Notes: a model not told the origin generated them from the sequence alone. Positions 55,646 to 64,000 are shown, numbered from the stretch's first letter. The stretch is DNA of 64,000 bases from Bordetella parapertussis (GCA_945861875.1 CAMAWC010000002.1:1-64000), one strand, 5' to 3'. Translations and numbers: made by a program.

Positions 55646-57534
55646 AGCTGGTAATCGAGTGCCAGCCTGGCCTGCAGCTTGCGCGCCTGCAGGAAGGCCT
55701 CCTTGAGGATGCGCCGGTCCAGATCATTCAGCGCATCCGGTGCAATGCGGTTGGCGTGCGCGTCGTTTTGCGGACGCGCGTGCTGGTGGCGCAGGCGCAG
55801 CAACAAAATAAAATGGTAGGCGTCCACGATCGCGTCAATCTCCGCCTTGGGGATATGTGAAGCCTCCCCGGACAATCGAAGCCGCATTGCGGTATTGGTC
55901 TGGTCCTGACCGCCGGCGAGGGCGTAAATTCTTGCCGCATCGACAAACAGGCGCGCTCCCTGCGCCTTGAGGTCAATGGTGTCGGGCTCCCCCTCGCCGC
56001 CGGAAGTGACAAAACCGGTGAAAAATCCGAGTGGGGGACGCGACTCCAGAGCGTTCTGTGCCATCGCCCGCAAAAAGCGCTGATCACCCTTGACCTTGGC
56101 GTTCAACCAGGCACGCAGGCCGTTGGCCAGGGTCTCGTCGCCCCACAGTGCGCGAAAATCATAAAAGATGGACGAGTGGAGTAAGGCCTGCGGCAGCGGA
56201 TTGCGTATCCACTCGCCGAATTTCCCCTGCCACTCTTCCATGCTGAGGCACCATTGCGGATTGCCCGCCATGATGCCGCCCTTGCACAATGGAAAGCCGC
56301 ATTGATCAAGCGCCTGGTTGACCGCCCGCGCAAAGGGCAGCAGGCGTTCGCGTATTTGTTCGGGCGGCCCTTTGGCGGAGAAGATGATGCCGTTGTCCTG
56401 ATCGGTGGCCAGCGTCTGTTCCAGACGCCCCTCGCTGCCCAGGGCTATCCAGCAAAAATTCAGCCCACTCAGGTCGTGCTTGTGCGCCTCGAGCTCAAGA
56501 ACGCGGCACCCGAGTTTGTCGTTGAGCGTGGCGATGATGCGCGCAAGATGCTCCGCGCCCATTCCCTGGGCGATCATGTTGTGCGCCATGGCGCGGATGT
56601 CGGCGGCGGCACGCACCAAGTCGGGCAGGTCTGCCGCCGCCCTGGTTGAATGAATGATGTCGCGTATGCTGGTGCGCTGCAGGGCGAACAGCGCGCGCTC
56701 GGACACCACACCGAGCAACCTGCCGCCCTCCTCCACCAGCACATGCCGTATTCCCATTTCAGCCATGAGCACCGCCGCCTCTGCGGCGCTCGCCGACGCA
56801 GGCAGGCTCTTGGGCGCGGGCGTCATATAGGTTTCGATGGCGCGCTCCAGGTCCAGGCTCCCCGCCACGGTGTGTCTGAATAAATCCCGTTCGGTAAAAA
56901 TACCCACGGGCGAACCGCTGCCGTCCACCACCACGATGGAACCGACATTGCCCTTCCACATGCCCTGCAGGGCATTACGCAGGCTTTCCCCCGGCCGGCA
57001 AACCAGCGGCGTCCCGCGCACCAATTCGCGCAGAAAAGCATTCATCGGCTGACGCCCGGCCGATTGCTCGGCGTAAAAGGCCTGCAGTTGCGCATAAGAC
57101 TGCTGCAGCAGCGTGCTTACACGACTGTTGCAAAAGGCCTGAAACGACGGGCTGCGGCGCGCCAGCTCCTCGATCGTGCCGGCGTCTGCCTCGTAGCAAA
57201 AACTGTCTTCGAACGCCGTGTAGACGTGCCGGGCCGGACGTCTGCCGATCACCGCAGCAAGCGGAAAGCATTCGCCGCTCGAGTACTCGACGGTATTTCC
57301 GCCCGGCGGTTCGCCATCGACCTCGGAACTGCATACCAGGCCGCGCTGAACGACATAGAGCGCGGTCGCGATGCCATGCTCCGGTGCGGCGACCCGCCTG
57401 CCTTTGGCAAAATAGGCCAGCTTGAGCCGACCCGCCAGAAACACCAGGGACTCCCGGTCCATCCGGTCGAATGGCGCATGTCGACGCAGTAGTTCAACGG
57501 TTGCGTCCAACACCACCTGCGGCGCTCCAGTCAT
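55642..57534 (-). CDS. cNMP-binding / CBS / DUF294 nucleotidyltransferase-like protein
   Basis: The ATG at 57534 follows GGAGGACAGGC and gives 630 residues. The order is a cyclic-nucleotide-binding-like domain (about 1-135; YSSGECFPLAAVIG), a CBS pair (about 155-285; SIVVVDGSGSPVGIFTERDLF, GIRHVLVEEGGRLLGVVSERAL) and a GlnD-like nucleotidyltransferase core (ALGSEGRLEQTLATDQDNGI), then the DUF294 C-terminal region. It is probably a soluble signalling protein; its substrate is unknown. It overlaps the exonuclease gene by 4 bp. Confidence 0.9.
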   Translation of the reverse strand: MTGAPQVVLDATVELLRRHAPFDRMDRESLVFLAGRLKLAYFAKGRRVAAPEHGIATALYVVQRGLVCSSEVDGEPPGGNTVEYSSGECFPLAAVIGRRPARHVYTAFEDSFCYEADAGTIEELARRSPSFQAFCNSRVSTLLQQSYAQLQAFYAEQSAGRQPMNAFLRELVRGTPLVCRPGESLRNALQGMWKGNVGSIVVVDGSGSPVGIFTERDLFRHTVAGSLDLERAIETYMTPAPKSLPASASAAEAAVLMAEMGIRHVLVEEGGRLLGVVSERALFALQRTSIRDIIHSTRAAADLPDLVRAAADIRAMAHNMIAQGMGAEHLARIIATLNDKLGCRVLELEAHKHDLSGLNFCWIALGSEGRLEQTLATDQDNGIIFSAKGPPEQIRERLLPFARAVNQALDQCGFPLCKGGIMAGNPQWCLSMEEWQGKFGEWIRNPLPQALLHSSIFYDFRALWGDETLANGLRAWLNAKVKGDQRFLRAMAQNALESRPPLGFFTGFVTSGGEGEPDTIDLKAQGARLFVDAARIYALAGGQDQTNTAMRLRLSGEASHIPKAEIDAIVDAYHFILLLRLRHQHARPQNDAHANRIAPDALNDLDRRILKEAFLQARKLQARLALDYQL

Positions 57535-57679
57535 GCCTGTCCTCCCTCTCCGCCAATTACCGCCTGGGGGCTGCATTGCCGATAGCGCAGCCGCCTTCCA
57601 GTATAAGGTCGATGGGGCGCGAGCTTGCGTTACCACCCCAATCTTGAGGTTTGCGGCCAACTCGCGCATTATCGGCCGG

Positions 57680-58048
57680 ATGGAACCCGCCGACAGCATC
57701 CGCCGTCTGGGCTTCGCTCGCTGGTACGAGCGCCGCCTGATCGAGGCGCACGTCTGGCTCATTACCGCGCTTTTTTGCGTGATCGCAATCGCAGCCTGCA
57801 TGGAAGAGCTGAACTTTCGCGGATCCATCGCGCGACTGCTTATCTATGTCACCGTTGTCCTCGCCTCGGCGGCGCTCGGCATCCACTCCCTGATGCGTTA
57901 CAAGCATATTCTGGTCGAGGCCGAATGGCTCGGCGAGCACGCCACCTGCCGCGGCTGCGGCGCCTACGCCCGCTTCAGGCTGATCTCAGCCTCACAGGTC
58001 CGTTGCCGCAAATGTGCCAACGAATGGTGCCTGATCGACTCCGGCTGA
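57680..58048 (+). CDS. Small membrane protein with C-terminal zinc ribbon
   Basis: The ATG at 57680 (MEPADSIRRLGFARWYERRLIE) gives 122 residues. Two membrane helices (WLITALFCVIAIAACM and LLIYVTVVLASAALGIHSL) are followed by a four-Cys ribbon (CRGCGAYARF...RCRKCANEW). No family name comes to mind. It is divergent from the DUF294 gene, with 145 bp between the starts, so its promoter region may be shared. Confidence 0.65.
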   Translation: MEPADSIRRLGFARWYERRLIEAHVWLITALFCVIAIAACMEELNFRGSIARLLIYVTVVLASAALGIHSLMRYKHILVEAEWLGEHATCRGCGAYARFRLISASQVRCRKCANEWCLIDSG

Positions 58049-58104
58049 CCAACCCCTCTTGTCTTCCCGGGCGCCGATCTCGTCCTTGCTTCGCACCCGG
58101 GGCG

Positions 58105-58398
58105 TCACGATGCCGGTGGCGTATTCTCGAGGACCATCTTGATCTTCATCGCCGTCAGCCCGATCCAGAGCACAATCAGGTAAAAAAACGCGACCAGCCC
58201 AAGGTGCCGGTCAAGAACAATGCGCGGGGTGATCCAGCGTGCCGCCTTCATAACGGGCAAGCTCAGCGTCTTGAAGATGCCGTAGACCGCATTCTGGTCC
58301 CGCTTGGCGCCGGAAATTACGTAAAGCACCCCCTGCCCGAACATGGCGACGCCCGCCACCTCGGTCAGCGCCTTGAGAATCACTATAATCTCGTACAT
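58105..58398 (-). CDS. Conserved small membrane protein of unknown function
   Basis: The ATG at 58398 (MYEIIVILKALTEVAGVAMFGQG) gives 97 residues with an N-terminal hydrophobic segment and a second helix (HLGLVAFFYLIVLWIGLTAMKI). I do not recognise the family; the pattern recalls YggT-like inner-membrane proteins only loosely. It lies 23 bp from the divergent TPR gene start and converges on the zinc-ribbon gene. Confidence 0.6.
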   Translation of the reverse strand: MYEIIVILKALTEVAGVAMFGQGVLYVISGAKRDQNAVYGIFKTLSLPVMKAARWITPRIVLDRHLGLVAFFYLIVLWIGLTAMKIKMVLENTPPAS

Positions 58399-58421
58399 TG
58401 AATTCACCCGGGAATAACGCA

Positions 58422-59006
58422 ATGGAACACTGGTTATTTTACCTCCGCGCCCGCCTACTGGAAGCATTCGGGCGTGCTGACGGTTCGATCAACACATATC
58501 AGGCGGCGCTCCGCCTAAAGCCGGACTTTCACCGTTGCTCGAACCGGATCGCTTACATCCTTTCAGGCATCGGGCGCTACGCGGAGGCGGAACCCTATTT
58601 TCTTGCCGTGCTTGGCGCCGAACCTGGCAATGCCTCGGCACATTTCAACCTGGGCTATACCTACGACAAACGCGGCGAGTTTGAAAAAGCGATCGGCGCT
58701 TTCAGCGAAGCGACACGGCTTAACCCAAAAATCGACCGCGCCTGGTACGGCCTGGGGCTGTCCCATGCCGCCCTGGGACAGCACGAGAAGGCGGCAACAG
58801 CGCTGCACGAGGCCGCGACGCTGCAGCCGATGAACCCCCACGCATGGTACCAGCTCGGCATGGCCTATCACACGCTGCAAAACCGGCGGAAAATGGACGA
58901 AGTGGTCAAGCACCTGCTGCGCTTCGACCAGAAAATGACGCGAAGACTGATTCATGATTCGAAGCGCAGCGATCTTGAACACCTGGTAAAACATCTCGTC
59001 GTCTGA
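58422..59006 (+). CDS. TPR-repeat protein
   Basis: The ATG at 58422 (MEHWLFYLRARLLEAFGRADG) gives 194 residues containing about four tetratricopeptide repeats (NTYQAALRLKPDF, AEPYFLAVLGAEPGNASAHFNLGYTYDKRGEFEKAIGAFSEATRLNP, KAATALHEAATLQPMNPHAWYQLGMAYHTL). There is no signal peptide. It is probably a protein-interaction scaffold; partners are unknown. An in-frame TTG at 58398 is possible. Confidence 0.8.
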   Translation: MEHWLFYLRARLLEAFGRADGSINTYQAALRLKPDFHRCSNRIAYILSGIGRYAEAEPYFLAVLGAEPGNASAHFNLGYTYDKRGEFEKAIGAFSEATRLNPKIDRAWYGLGLSHAALGQHEKAATALHEAATLQPMNPHAWYQLGMAYHTLQNRRKMDEVVKHLLRFDQKMTRRLIHDSKRSDLEHLVKHLVV

Positions 59007-59096
59007 CACCCTCCTGAGCAAGCGATGTAGCCAGTAATATCAACTTGGCCACCATTTCCCGCCCCCTTCCGAGGATAGGGTTCCCGCAAAAACAAT

Positions 59097-59119
59097 GCCC
59101 GCCGAAGCGGGCTTTGTTC
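59097..59119. terminator. Bidirectional terminator between the TPR gene and the symporter
   Basis: GCCCGC-CGAA-GCGGGC is followed by TTTGTTC on the plus strand and by ATTGTTTTT on the minus strand, between two convergent genes. The CGAA/TTCG tetraloop favours stability. Confidence 0.75.
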
Positions 59120-59136
59120 AATTCAACATTGCGGAA

Positions 59137-61209
59137 CTATGCGGCTTCGGTCTTTACGTTATCGCCCAACAGGTTGGGGTAGCGTACGTGCTCTACCAAT
59201 TCCTGCACTTCCTTGGACGGCGGAGCGGTCAGCAGACTGACGATGAAAATGGTCACGATCCCAACCGGCAGGCCGAACATGCCCGCCGAGATCGGGTTCA
59301 TGCTGAACCAAAGGTCCATCTTCGGCACACCCATGTTGATGAAGAACGGATACGTACGCGCCATGTAGTAGCTGCATACGCCCAGGCCGGCAAGCATTCC
59401 GATGATCGCACCCCACTTGTTGGCACGCTTCCAGAACACGCCCATCACCAACGGCGGAAAGAATGCCGATGCCGCCAACGAGAACGCCGCACCGACCAGG
59501 AACAGTATGTCCCCCGGCTTGAGCGAGGTTACGTAGGCGGCAATGAGCGCCACCACCACCAGCAGCGCCTTGGAGAGTGTCACGCGCTTGGCGGTCGAGG
59601 AGTTCGGGTCGATCATTTTGTAGTACAGGTCGTGCGACAAGGCGTTCGCGATGGTCAGCAACAGACCGTCCGCGGTCGAGAGCGCCGCCGCCAGACCACC
59701 CGCCGCAACCAGCCCCGACACCACGTACGGCAATCCCGCGATTTCCGGGGTCGCCAGCACGATAAGGTCGCCGCCGATCACCACCTCGGCCCACTGCACA
59801 ATACCGTCACCGTTGATGTCGGTAATATTCAGCAGCGTCGGATCCACCTTCGCCCACGCCGCCGCCCAGGCCGGCAGCGTCGCGAACGAACTGCCCACCA
59901 GGTTGGAGAACATGTCGTACTTCGCCAGCACCGCCAGACAGGGCGCCGTAAAGTACAGCAGGAAGATGAAGAACAGCGACCAGAACACCGAGACGCGCGC
60001 CTCCTGCACGCTTGGCGTGGTGTAGTAGCGCATCAGGATGTGGGGCAGCGCCGCAGTACCGAACATCATGCAGAACACGATGCCGATAAAATTCCAGCGC
60101 GCCACGTTCTGCGCCGCCTCGTCCTTGCCCGGGAAGGGCTGGGCGTGCGGACGCACCGGCGCAGCCCTCGCCCCCAGGCCCGATTCGCGCGTCCAGAACG
60201 TTTTCGCGGCAGCGACGTCTTTGGGGTAGCCTGCCAGCGCTTTTTCTGACGCGGCTATTTTCGCGCCGTCGCCCGCCGCCTTCGCAGCGGTAACGCCCTC
60301 CTCAAGCTTGGCCTTGCCCGCAACGTATGACTTTTCAGGATCGGCAAGAGCAGCTTTGCCTGCGGCCGCGCGGTCGGTGAAGATCTTGCGCACCTCAAGC
60401 TCCTTCGGGTCGGCGTTGATCTTTTTCTCCAGATCGCCAACTTTCTGCAAGGTCAGGCCATAGGCGATCTGCGGGATCGGAACGCCGGTATGTTTCATTC
60501 CCAGCCAGACCACGGGCGTCAGGTAGGCGACGATAAGAATGATGTACTGGGCCACTTGCGTCCAGGTCACCGCCTTCATGCCACCCAGCATCGAGCAGAC
60601 CAGAATACCGCCCAGGCCGACGAACACACCGACACCGAACTCCAGGCCGGTGAAGCGGCTGGTTATCAGGCCGACGCCGTAAATCTGCGCCACCACGTAT
60701 ACAAACGAGCAGGTAATCGCAGAAACAACACCAATTGTGCGGACGATATTGCCGCCGTAGCGCTCGGCCAAAAAGTCGGGAATCGTGAACTGGCCGAACT
60801 TGCGCAGGTAGGGCGCAAGAAACAAGGCAACCAGGCAATAGCCGCCGGTCCAGCCCATCACGAATGCGAGGCCGTCAAAGCCGGCAAGGAACAAGGTCCC
60901 GGCCATACCAATGAACGAGGCCGCACTCATCCAATCGGCGCCTGTCGCCATGCCGTTGAAGAGCGCCGGAACACGTCGCCCCGCAACATAGTATTCCGAT
61001 ACGTCGGATGTGCGGCTCATGATGCCAATGCCCGCGTACAGGCCGACCGTCGCGAACAGGAACCAGTAGCCTATCCACGTGCGGGACATGCCCATCTGCT
61101 CTGCGATCGCGAGGAAAAGCAGGAATCCGAGGAAACCGCCGGTGTACCAGGTGTAATACTTGGTCAGCTGGCTCTTGAACGCCGAGTGCGAAACTGTTTG
61201 GCCGCTCAT
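59137..61209 (-). CDS. Na+/solute (acetate-type) symporter, SSS family
   Basis: The 690-residue transporter has 13 or so membrane helices and SSS blocks (ATGADWMSAASFIGMAGTLFLAGFDGLAFVMGWTGGY, FLAERYGG, AAALSTADGLLLTIANALSHD). Two soluble insertions stand out: about 100 alanine- and lysine-rich residues (240-345) and an EF-hand-like DINGDGIVQWAE loop at residues 464-475. It is paired by a 4-bp overlap with the DUF4212 gene. Family context suggests acetate or a short carboxylate as substrate. Confidence 0.92.
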   Translation of the reverse strand: MSGQTVSHSAFKSQLTKYYTWYTGGFLGFLLFLAIAEQMGMSRTWIGYWFLFATVGLYAGIGIMSRTSDVSEYYVAGRRVPALFNGMATGADWMSAASFIGMAGTLFLAGFDGLAFVMGWTGGYCLVALFLAPYLRKFGQFTIPDFLAERYGGNIVRTIGVVSAITCSFVYVVAQIYGVGLITSRFTGLEFGVGVFVGLGGILVCSMLGGMKAVTWTQVAQYIILIVAYLTPVVWLGMKHTGVPIPQIAYGLTLQKVGDLEKKINADPKELEVRKIFTDRAAAGKAALADPEKSYVAGKAKLEEGVTAAKAAGDGAKIAASEKALAGYPKDVAAAKTFWTRESGLGARAAPVRPHAQPFPGKDEAAQNVARWNFIGIVFCMMFGTAALPHILMRYYTTPSVQEARVSVFWSLFFIFLLYFTAPCLAVLAKYDMFSNLVGSSFATLPAWAAAWAKVDPTLLNITDINGDGIVQWAEVVIGGDLIVLATPEIAGLPYVVSGLVAAGGLAAALSTADGLLLTIANALSHDLYYKMIDPNSSTAKRVTLSKALLVVVALIAAYVTSLKPGDILFLVGAAFSLAASAFFPPLVMGVFWKRANKWGAIIGMLAGLGVCSYYMARTYPFFINMGVPKMDLWFSMNPISAGMFGLPVGIVTIFIVSLLTAPPSKEVQELVEHVRYPNLLGDNVKTEAA

Positions 61210-61472
61210 TCGAGATCTCCCTCATTGACGTTGTATTCTTTATCGAGCTTGCCCATATACCAGGCGTAGTACGCGATGATTGCCACGTAAATGGCGAGGG
61301 ATCCCTGCGCCGACATGTAGAACCCCAGCGGAAATCCTAAAAACGTCACGCTGTTCAGTTCGCGCGCGAACCATATCTCAACAAAGGTGACTACGAACCA
61401 GATGGCCAGCAGTACCCCTGTCACCAGCAGGTTCCTGCGCCAGTACTCCTTATGCTTCTCGGTTAGTTCCAT
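61206..61472 (-). CDS. DUF4212 small subunit of the sodium/solute symporter
   Basis: The 88-residue protein has two membrane helices (LLVTGVLLAIWFVVTFVEIWFA and LAIYVAIIAYYAWYMGKLDKEY) and the family ending DKEYNVNEGD. Such proteins are encoded directly upstream of SSS symporters of this type and are taken to be their small subunit. The genes overlap by 4 bp. The ATG follows a CTAGGGGG site. Confidence 0.92.
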   Translation of the reverse strand: MELTEKHKEYWRRNLLVTGVLLAIWFVVTFVEIWFARELNSVTFLGFPLGFYMSAQGSLAIYVAIIAYYAWYMGKLDKEYNVNEGDLE

Positions 61473-61752
61473 GAATTCCCCCTAGGAAGATGAACCACAC
61501 TTGTATTTGCACTGCCTTTGTCGTGTGTGCGTTTGCCTTGTTTCTCTTCAACCAAAAATACTGGTAGACACATTAACACGCATTTTTGGAAAACCGCACG
61601 GCCCATCAATGCGGCACTGCAATAGCACAAGGGCCAGCCAAGCCCAATATCGCAGTCGAAACTTACACGCAACTTACGGCCGCGATTCTAATTTTTTCTT
61701 CCTGCCGATGCTGCGACGCAACAAGATACAGGGTGGCCGCAGACTCCTCCCT
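61473..61752. other. Gene-free leader between the kinase remnant region and DUF4212
   Basis: No convincing gene is visible; the short minus-strand ORF at 61463-61672 has no recognisable family. It probably holds the promoter of the DUF4212-symporter operon, but I cannot identify the elements with confidence. Confidence 0.5.
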
Positions 61753-61810
61753 GCGTGAGCGCAGCGACGATGTTCGGCTGGTCATCGGCAATACGGATTT
61801 TCTTGCGCAT
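61753..61810 (-). pseudogene. N-terminal stub of a response regulator
   Basis: The ATG at 61810, 28 bp after the kinase stop, opens MRKKIRIADDQPNIVAAL, the first beta strand and acidic pair of a receiver domain (compare the usual ILIADDEPNIV). After about 18 codons the similarity ends and the frame runs into unrelated residues. No phospho-acceptor or DNA-binding domain follows in any frame I can see. It looks like the cognate regulator gene lost by deletion. Confidence 0.65.
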
Positions 61811-61838
61811 GCCCGGGTCTGCTTCGGCGCCCACCGGG

Positions 61839-64000
61839 TCAGGCGTCGCCGCTGGCGCTGGCGGCGGCAATCGGCAGGGTGAAGGAAAAACACGCGCCAT
61901 TGCCGCGACTGCTCTCCACCCACATTGTTCCGCCGAAATATTCGATGATGCGCCGGCTGATGTGCAACCCGAGGCCGCTGCCCTGCGGCTTGTCGGTAAG
62001 CGTATCGCCGACCTGGCCGAACTTGTCGAATACGGAGGCATGGTCATTCACATCGATGCCGGGGCCGTTATCGCGCACATCAACGCGCAATTCCCGCCCA
62101 TTTTCAGACAGCGTGATGTCGATGCGGCCCTCGTGCGGATCGCAGAACTTGGTCGCATTGGACAAAAGGTTGAGCATCACCTGGATGATCCTGTCGACAT
62201 CGGCGCGCACCGCGGACACACTCTGCGGCATATGCGCCTCCACCCGGATGTTGCGTTCATCGAACAACTGGCTCATTGCCGCCACAGTATCGGCAACCAC
62301 TTCTTTCATATCCACGCGACTCTCCTGCCAGTCGGGCTTGCCCGATTCCATCTTGGACAGGTCCAGCACCTGGTTGATAAGCCGGCTCAGCCGCTCGACC
62401 TCCTTGGTGATGATGCCGAGGAATTTCCTGCGCTGATCAATGTCAACGTCGGGATGTTCGAGCAGGATTTCGGTAAAGGCGCGGATCGACGTGAGCGGTG
62501 TGCGCAGTTCGTGCGTAACGGTGGCAACGAAGTCATCCTTCAGCCGGTCGAACTCCTGCAAGCGCTCGTTGGCCTCGCGCAGTTCAGCCGTTGCCGCCTC
62601 CAATTCACGTGATTGCCGTTCCAGCCTGTGGCTGTAGACCACCACCTGCGAAGCCTCATCAAGGATCTCGCGAACTTCGTCAATGGTCAGCGCGTCTTCC
62701 GTAACAACCGAGGCCACCATAACGCGCGCAGAAGCGGCGCCGATCGCGCCGGCGAGCTGGACCTCGATGTGGTGCACCAGTTCGGCGTCGGCCACCGGCT
62801 TCTCGCCGGGCCAGCGCAGCCCTTTTGCGCCGGCATAATCGGCGAAGGCGCTGTCCGCCTTGGCACTGCCAAGAAATCGCGCCAGCAGGTTGAACAAGTC
62901 GGGGACGGAGGCCGTCCCGCGCCAGAATCGCGCGCCACGCGCCTCGCCGCTGTGCCGGAAGACATCGACGAACAGGCTCGCCTGGCGGTGCTCGTCCGCA
63001 CTTGGCGTTACAGACAGGGAAACCCCGACATACGCGCTGACATTGGCGATCATGCTCCAGATCATCGCGTGCGTGATCTCATCGAGCCCCGACAATCCGA
63101 ACAGCTCCAGCGGCCTGAGCAAGCCGATGCCGAACGGCCCCTGCTCAAGAAAACTGACGGGCAACCACCCGGAGCGCGCCAGCGCCGGCAGGAACAGGGT
63201 ATAGATCCAGACGGTGAACCCGCCGAGCAGGCCGCACAAGGCTCCGGCGCGGCTGCCGCCTTTCCAGAATATTCCACCAAGAATCGCCGGCGCGAACTGG
63301 GCCACGGCGGCAAACGATATAAGGCCGATCGAGACCAGCGCATAGGCCTCGCCTGCCAACTTGAAATACAGGTAACCGAGCAGCAGGATCAGTACGATCG
63401 CGCCGCGGCGTATGCCCAGCAGAAGGCCGGTCAGGTCCGGGCGCTCGTTCAGGCGCAGGCGGCGCAGCCGCAGCAGCACCGGCATCACCAGGTCGTTGCA
63501 TACCATCGTCGAGAGTGCGATCGTCTCGACAATTACCATGCCGGTGGCCGCTGACAAGCCCCCGATGAACACGAGCAGCGCAAGAAACTCCTGTTTCTGC
63601 GCCATCGGGAGGGTGAGCACGAAGGTGTCCGCATCGACGGTTCCGTCGGGGAAATGCAGCAATCCGCCGAAGGCGATGGGCAGCACGAACACGTTTATCG
63701 CAAGCATGTACAGCGGAAACAGCCAGATCGCCTTGTTCAGATGCCTCTCGTCGACGTTTTCGATCACGGTGACCTGGAATTGCCGCGGAAGAAACATGAT
63801 CGCCATCATCGACAGGATCGTCAGCCAGGCCCAGCTCACGTAGTTCCCGGCAATGCCGCCCAGCGGCGTCATCAGGGCGCTGAACTTCGGGTCGGCGGCC
63901 GCGCGTGAGAACAAGTCCGCAAAACCGTCGTAAATTACAAACGTGACGAATATCCCGACGGCGAGGAAGGACAGCAGCTTGACCAGGGACTCGAATGCGA
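61839..64000 (-). CDS. Transporter-fused sensor histidine kinase (CbrA/CrbS-like), partial
   Basis: The frame stays open past the TTG at 63914 to the window edge (AFESLVKLLSFLAVGIFVTF), so the N-terminus is missing. The first 450 or so visible residues are an SSS-transporter-like membrane domain (SGLSAATGMVIVETIALSTMVCNDLVMP). A coiled-coil linker leads to the kinase: H-box FVATVTHELRTPLTSIRAF, N-box QVMLNLLSNATKF, G1 VRDNGPGID and G2 GSGLGLHISRRI. Such fusions (CbrA, CrbS) govern use of carbon sources including acetate and amino acids. The adjacent regulator is reduced to a stub. Confidence 0.92.
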   Translation of the reverse strand, partial: AFESLVKLLSFLAVGIFVTFVIYDGFADLFSRAAADPKFSALMTPLGGIAGNYVSWAWLTILSMMAIMFLPRQFQVTVIENVDERHLNKAIWLFPLYMLAINVFVLPIAFGGLLHFPDGTVDADTFVLTLPMAQKQEFLALLVFIGGLSAATGMVIVETIALSTMVCNDLVMPVLLRLRRLRLNERPDLTGLLLGIRRGAIVLILLLGYLYFKLAGEAYALVSIGLISFAAVAQFAPAILGGIFWKGGSRAGALCGLLGGFTVWIYTLFLPALARSGWLPVSFLEQGPFGIGLLRPLELFGLSGLDEITHAMIWSMIANVSAYVGVSLSVTPSADEHRQASLFVDVFRHSGEARGARFWRGTASVPDLFNLLARFLGSAKADSAFADYAGAKGLRWPGEKPVADAELVHHIEVQLAGAIGAASARVMVASVVTEDALTIDEVREILDEASQVVVYSHRLERQSRELEAATAELREANERLQEFDRLKDDFVATVTHELRTPLTSIRAFTEILLEHPDVDIDQRRKFLGIITKEVERLSRLINQVLDLSKMESGKPDWQESRVDMKEVVADTVAAMSQLFDERNIRVEAHMPQSVSAVRADVDRIIQVMLNLLSNATKFCDPHEGRIDITLSENGRELRVDVRDNGPGIDVNDHASVFDKFGQVGDTLTDKPQGSGLGLHISRRIIEYFGGTMWVESSRGNGACFSFTLPIAAASASGDA

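Noticed and set aside
61600-61660. Possible sigma-54 promoter (GG/GC elements) before DUF4212
   Set aside because: The GG to GC spacing I find is 11 or 13 bases instead of 10, so the match is not good enough to report.
61463-61672. 69-residue minus-strand ORF upstream of DUF4212
   Set aside because: No recognisable family, unusual composition, and it overlaps the likely promoter region and the DUF4212 start.

Overview
The window looks like GC-rich chromosomal DNA of a betaproteobacterium. Pointers are the form of GlyQ (start MLTFQQII, motif [14 protein letters not shown]), the 79-residue Fis behind dusB, the hemC-hemD-hemX-hemY run beside an AlgZ/AlgR-type two-component pair and argH, the lptD / amgK-murU arrangement, and the DUF4212-symporter pair. 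I cannot name a genus from the sequence alone.

Layout. 1-10.4 kb (+): end of miaB, phoH, ybeY, corC, lnt (tRNA modification, ribosome maturation and lipoprotein acylation), then glyQ-glyS-gmhB-plsC-ygjP-like metallopeptidase joined by 4-bp overlaps, then gloA. 10.5-16.0 kb (-): lptD-surA-pdxA-ksgA (outer-membrane biogenesis plus housekeeping). 16.1-25.6 kb (+): amgK-murU (muropeptide recycling), pepP-ubiH, dusB-fis, purH-purD, hemF. 25.6-29.6 kb (-): hemC-hemD-hemX-hemY. 29.6-32.9 kb (+): a secreted thioredoxin-fold protein and ppc. 32.9-34.8 kb (-): AlgZ/AlgR-like sensor and LytTR regulator. 34.9-37.6 kb (+): argH followed directly by a Ser/Thr kinase fused to a cyclic-nucleotide-binding domain. 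37.7-41.2 kb (-): hemA-prfA-prmC-grxD.

41.3-54.7 kb is different and reads as an accessory island. A minus-strand cluster encodes a cupin, both subunits of a Rieske ring-hydroxylating oxygenase, a TRAP solute-binding protein, an enolase-superfamily enzyme and the two TRAP permease subunits. It is divergent from a BTAD-PAS regulator. An amidase and a Tat-exported multicopper oxidase follow, interspersed with an IS91-type transposase fragment, an inverted-repeat-bounded element and an IstB (IS21) fragment. The island ends at the 3' end of a tRNA-Phe(GAA) gene. I read the Rieske/TRAP/enolase cluster as an uptake-and-catabolism system for an unidentified organic (probably aromatic) acid. No ferredoxin or reductase gene is present.

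54.9-64.0 kb is an acetate-type transport and signalling module: a DnaQ-family exonuclease, a cNMP/CBS/DUF294 protein, three small proteins of unknown role, a Na+/solute symporter with its DUF4212 partner, and a transporter-fused histidine kinase running off the window end. Just behind the kinase lie about 18 codons of what looks like the start of its response regulator, with nothing of the rest visible.

Fine-scale structures that a gene list would miss include: a relay of two 4-codon mini-ORFs (MSRK-stop) between algZ and algR; an exact duplication of the last four codons plus stop of lptD; a five-copy 15-bp tandem repeat ahead of the TRAP dctP gene; an EF-hand loop inside the symporter; and a shared hairpin sequence behind gloA and ppc. 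Identifications come from recognising family motifs by eye; no database search was run.
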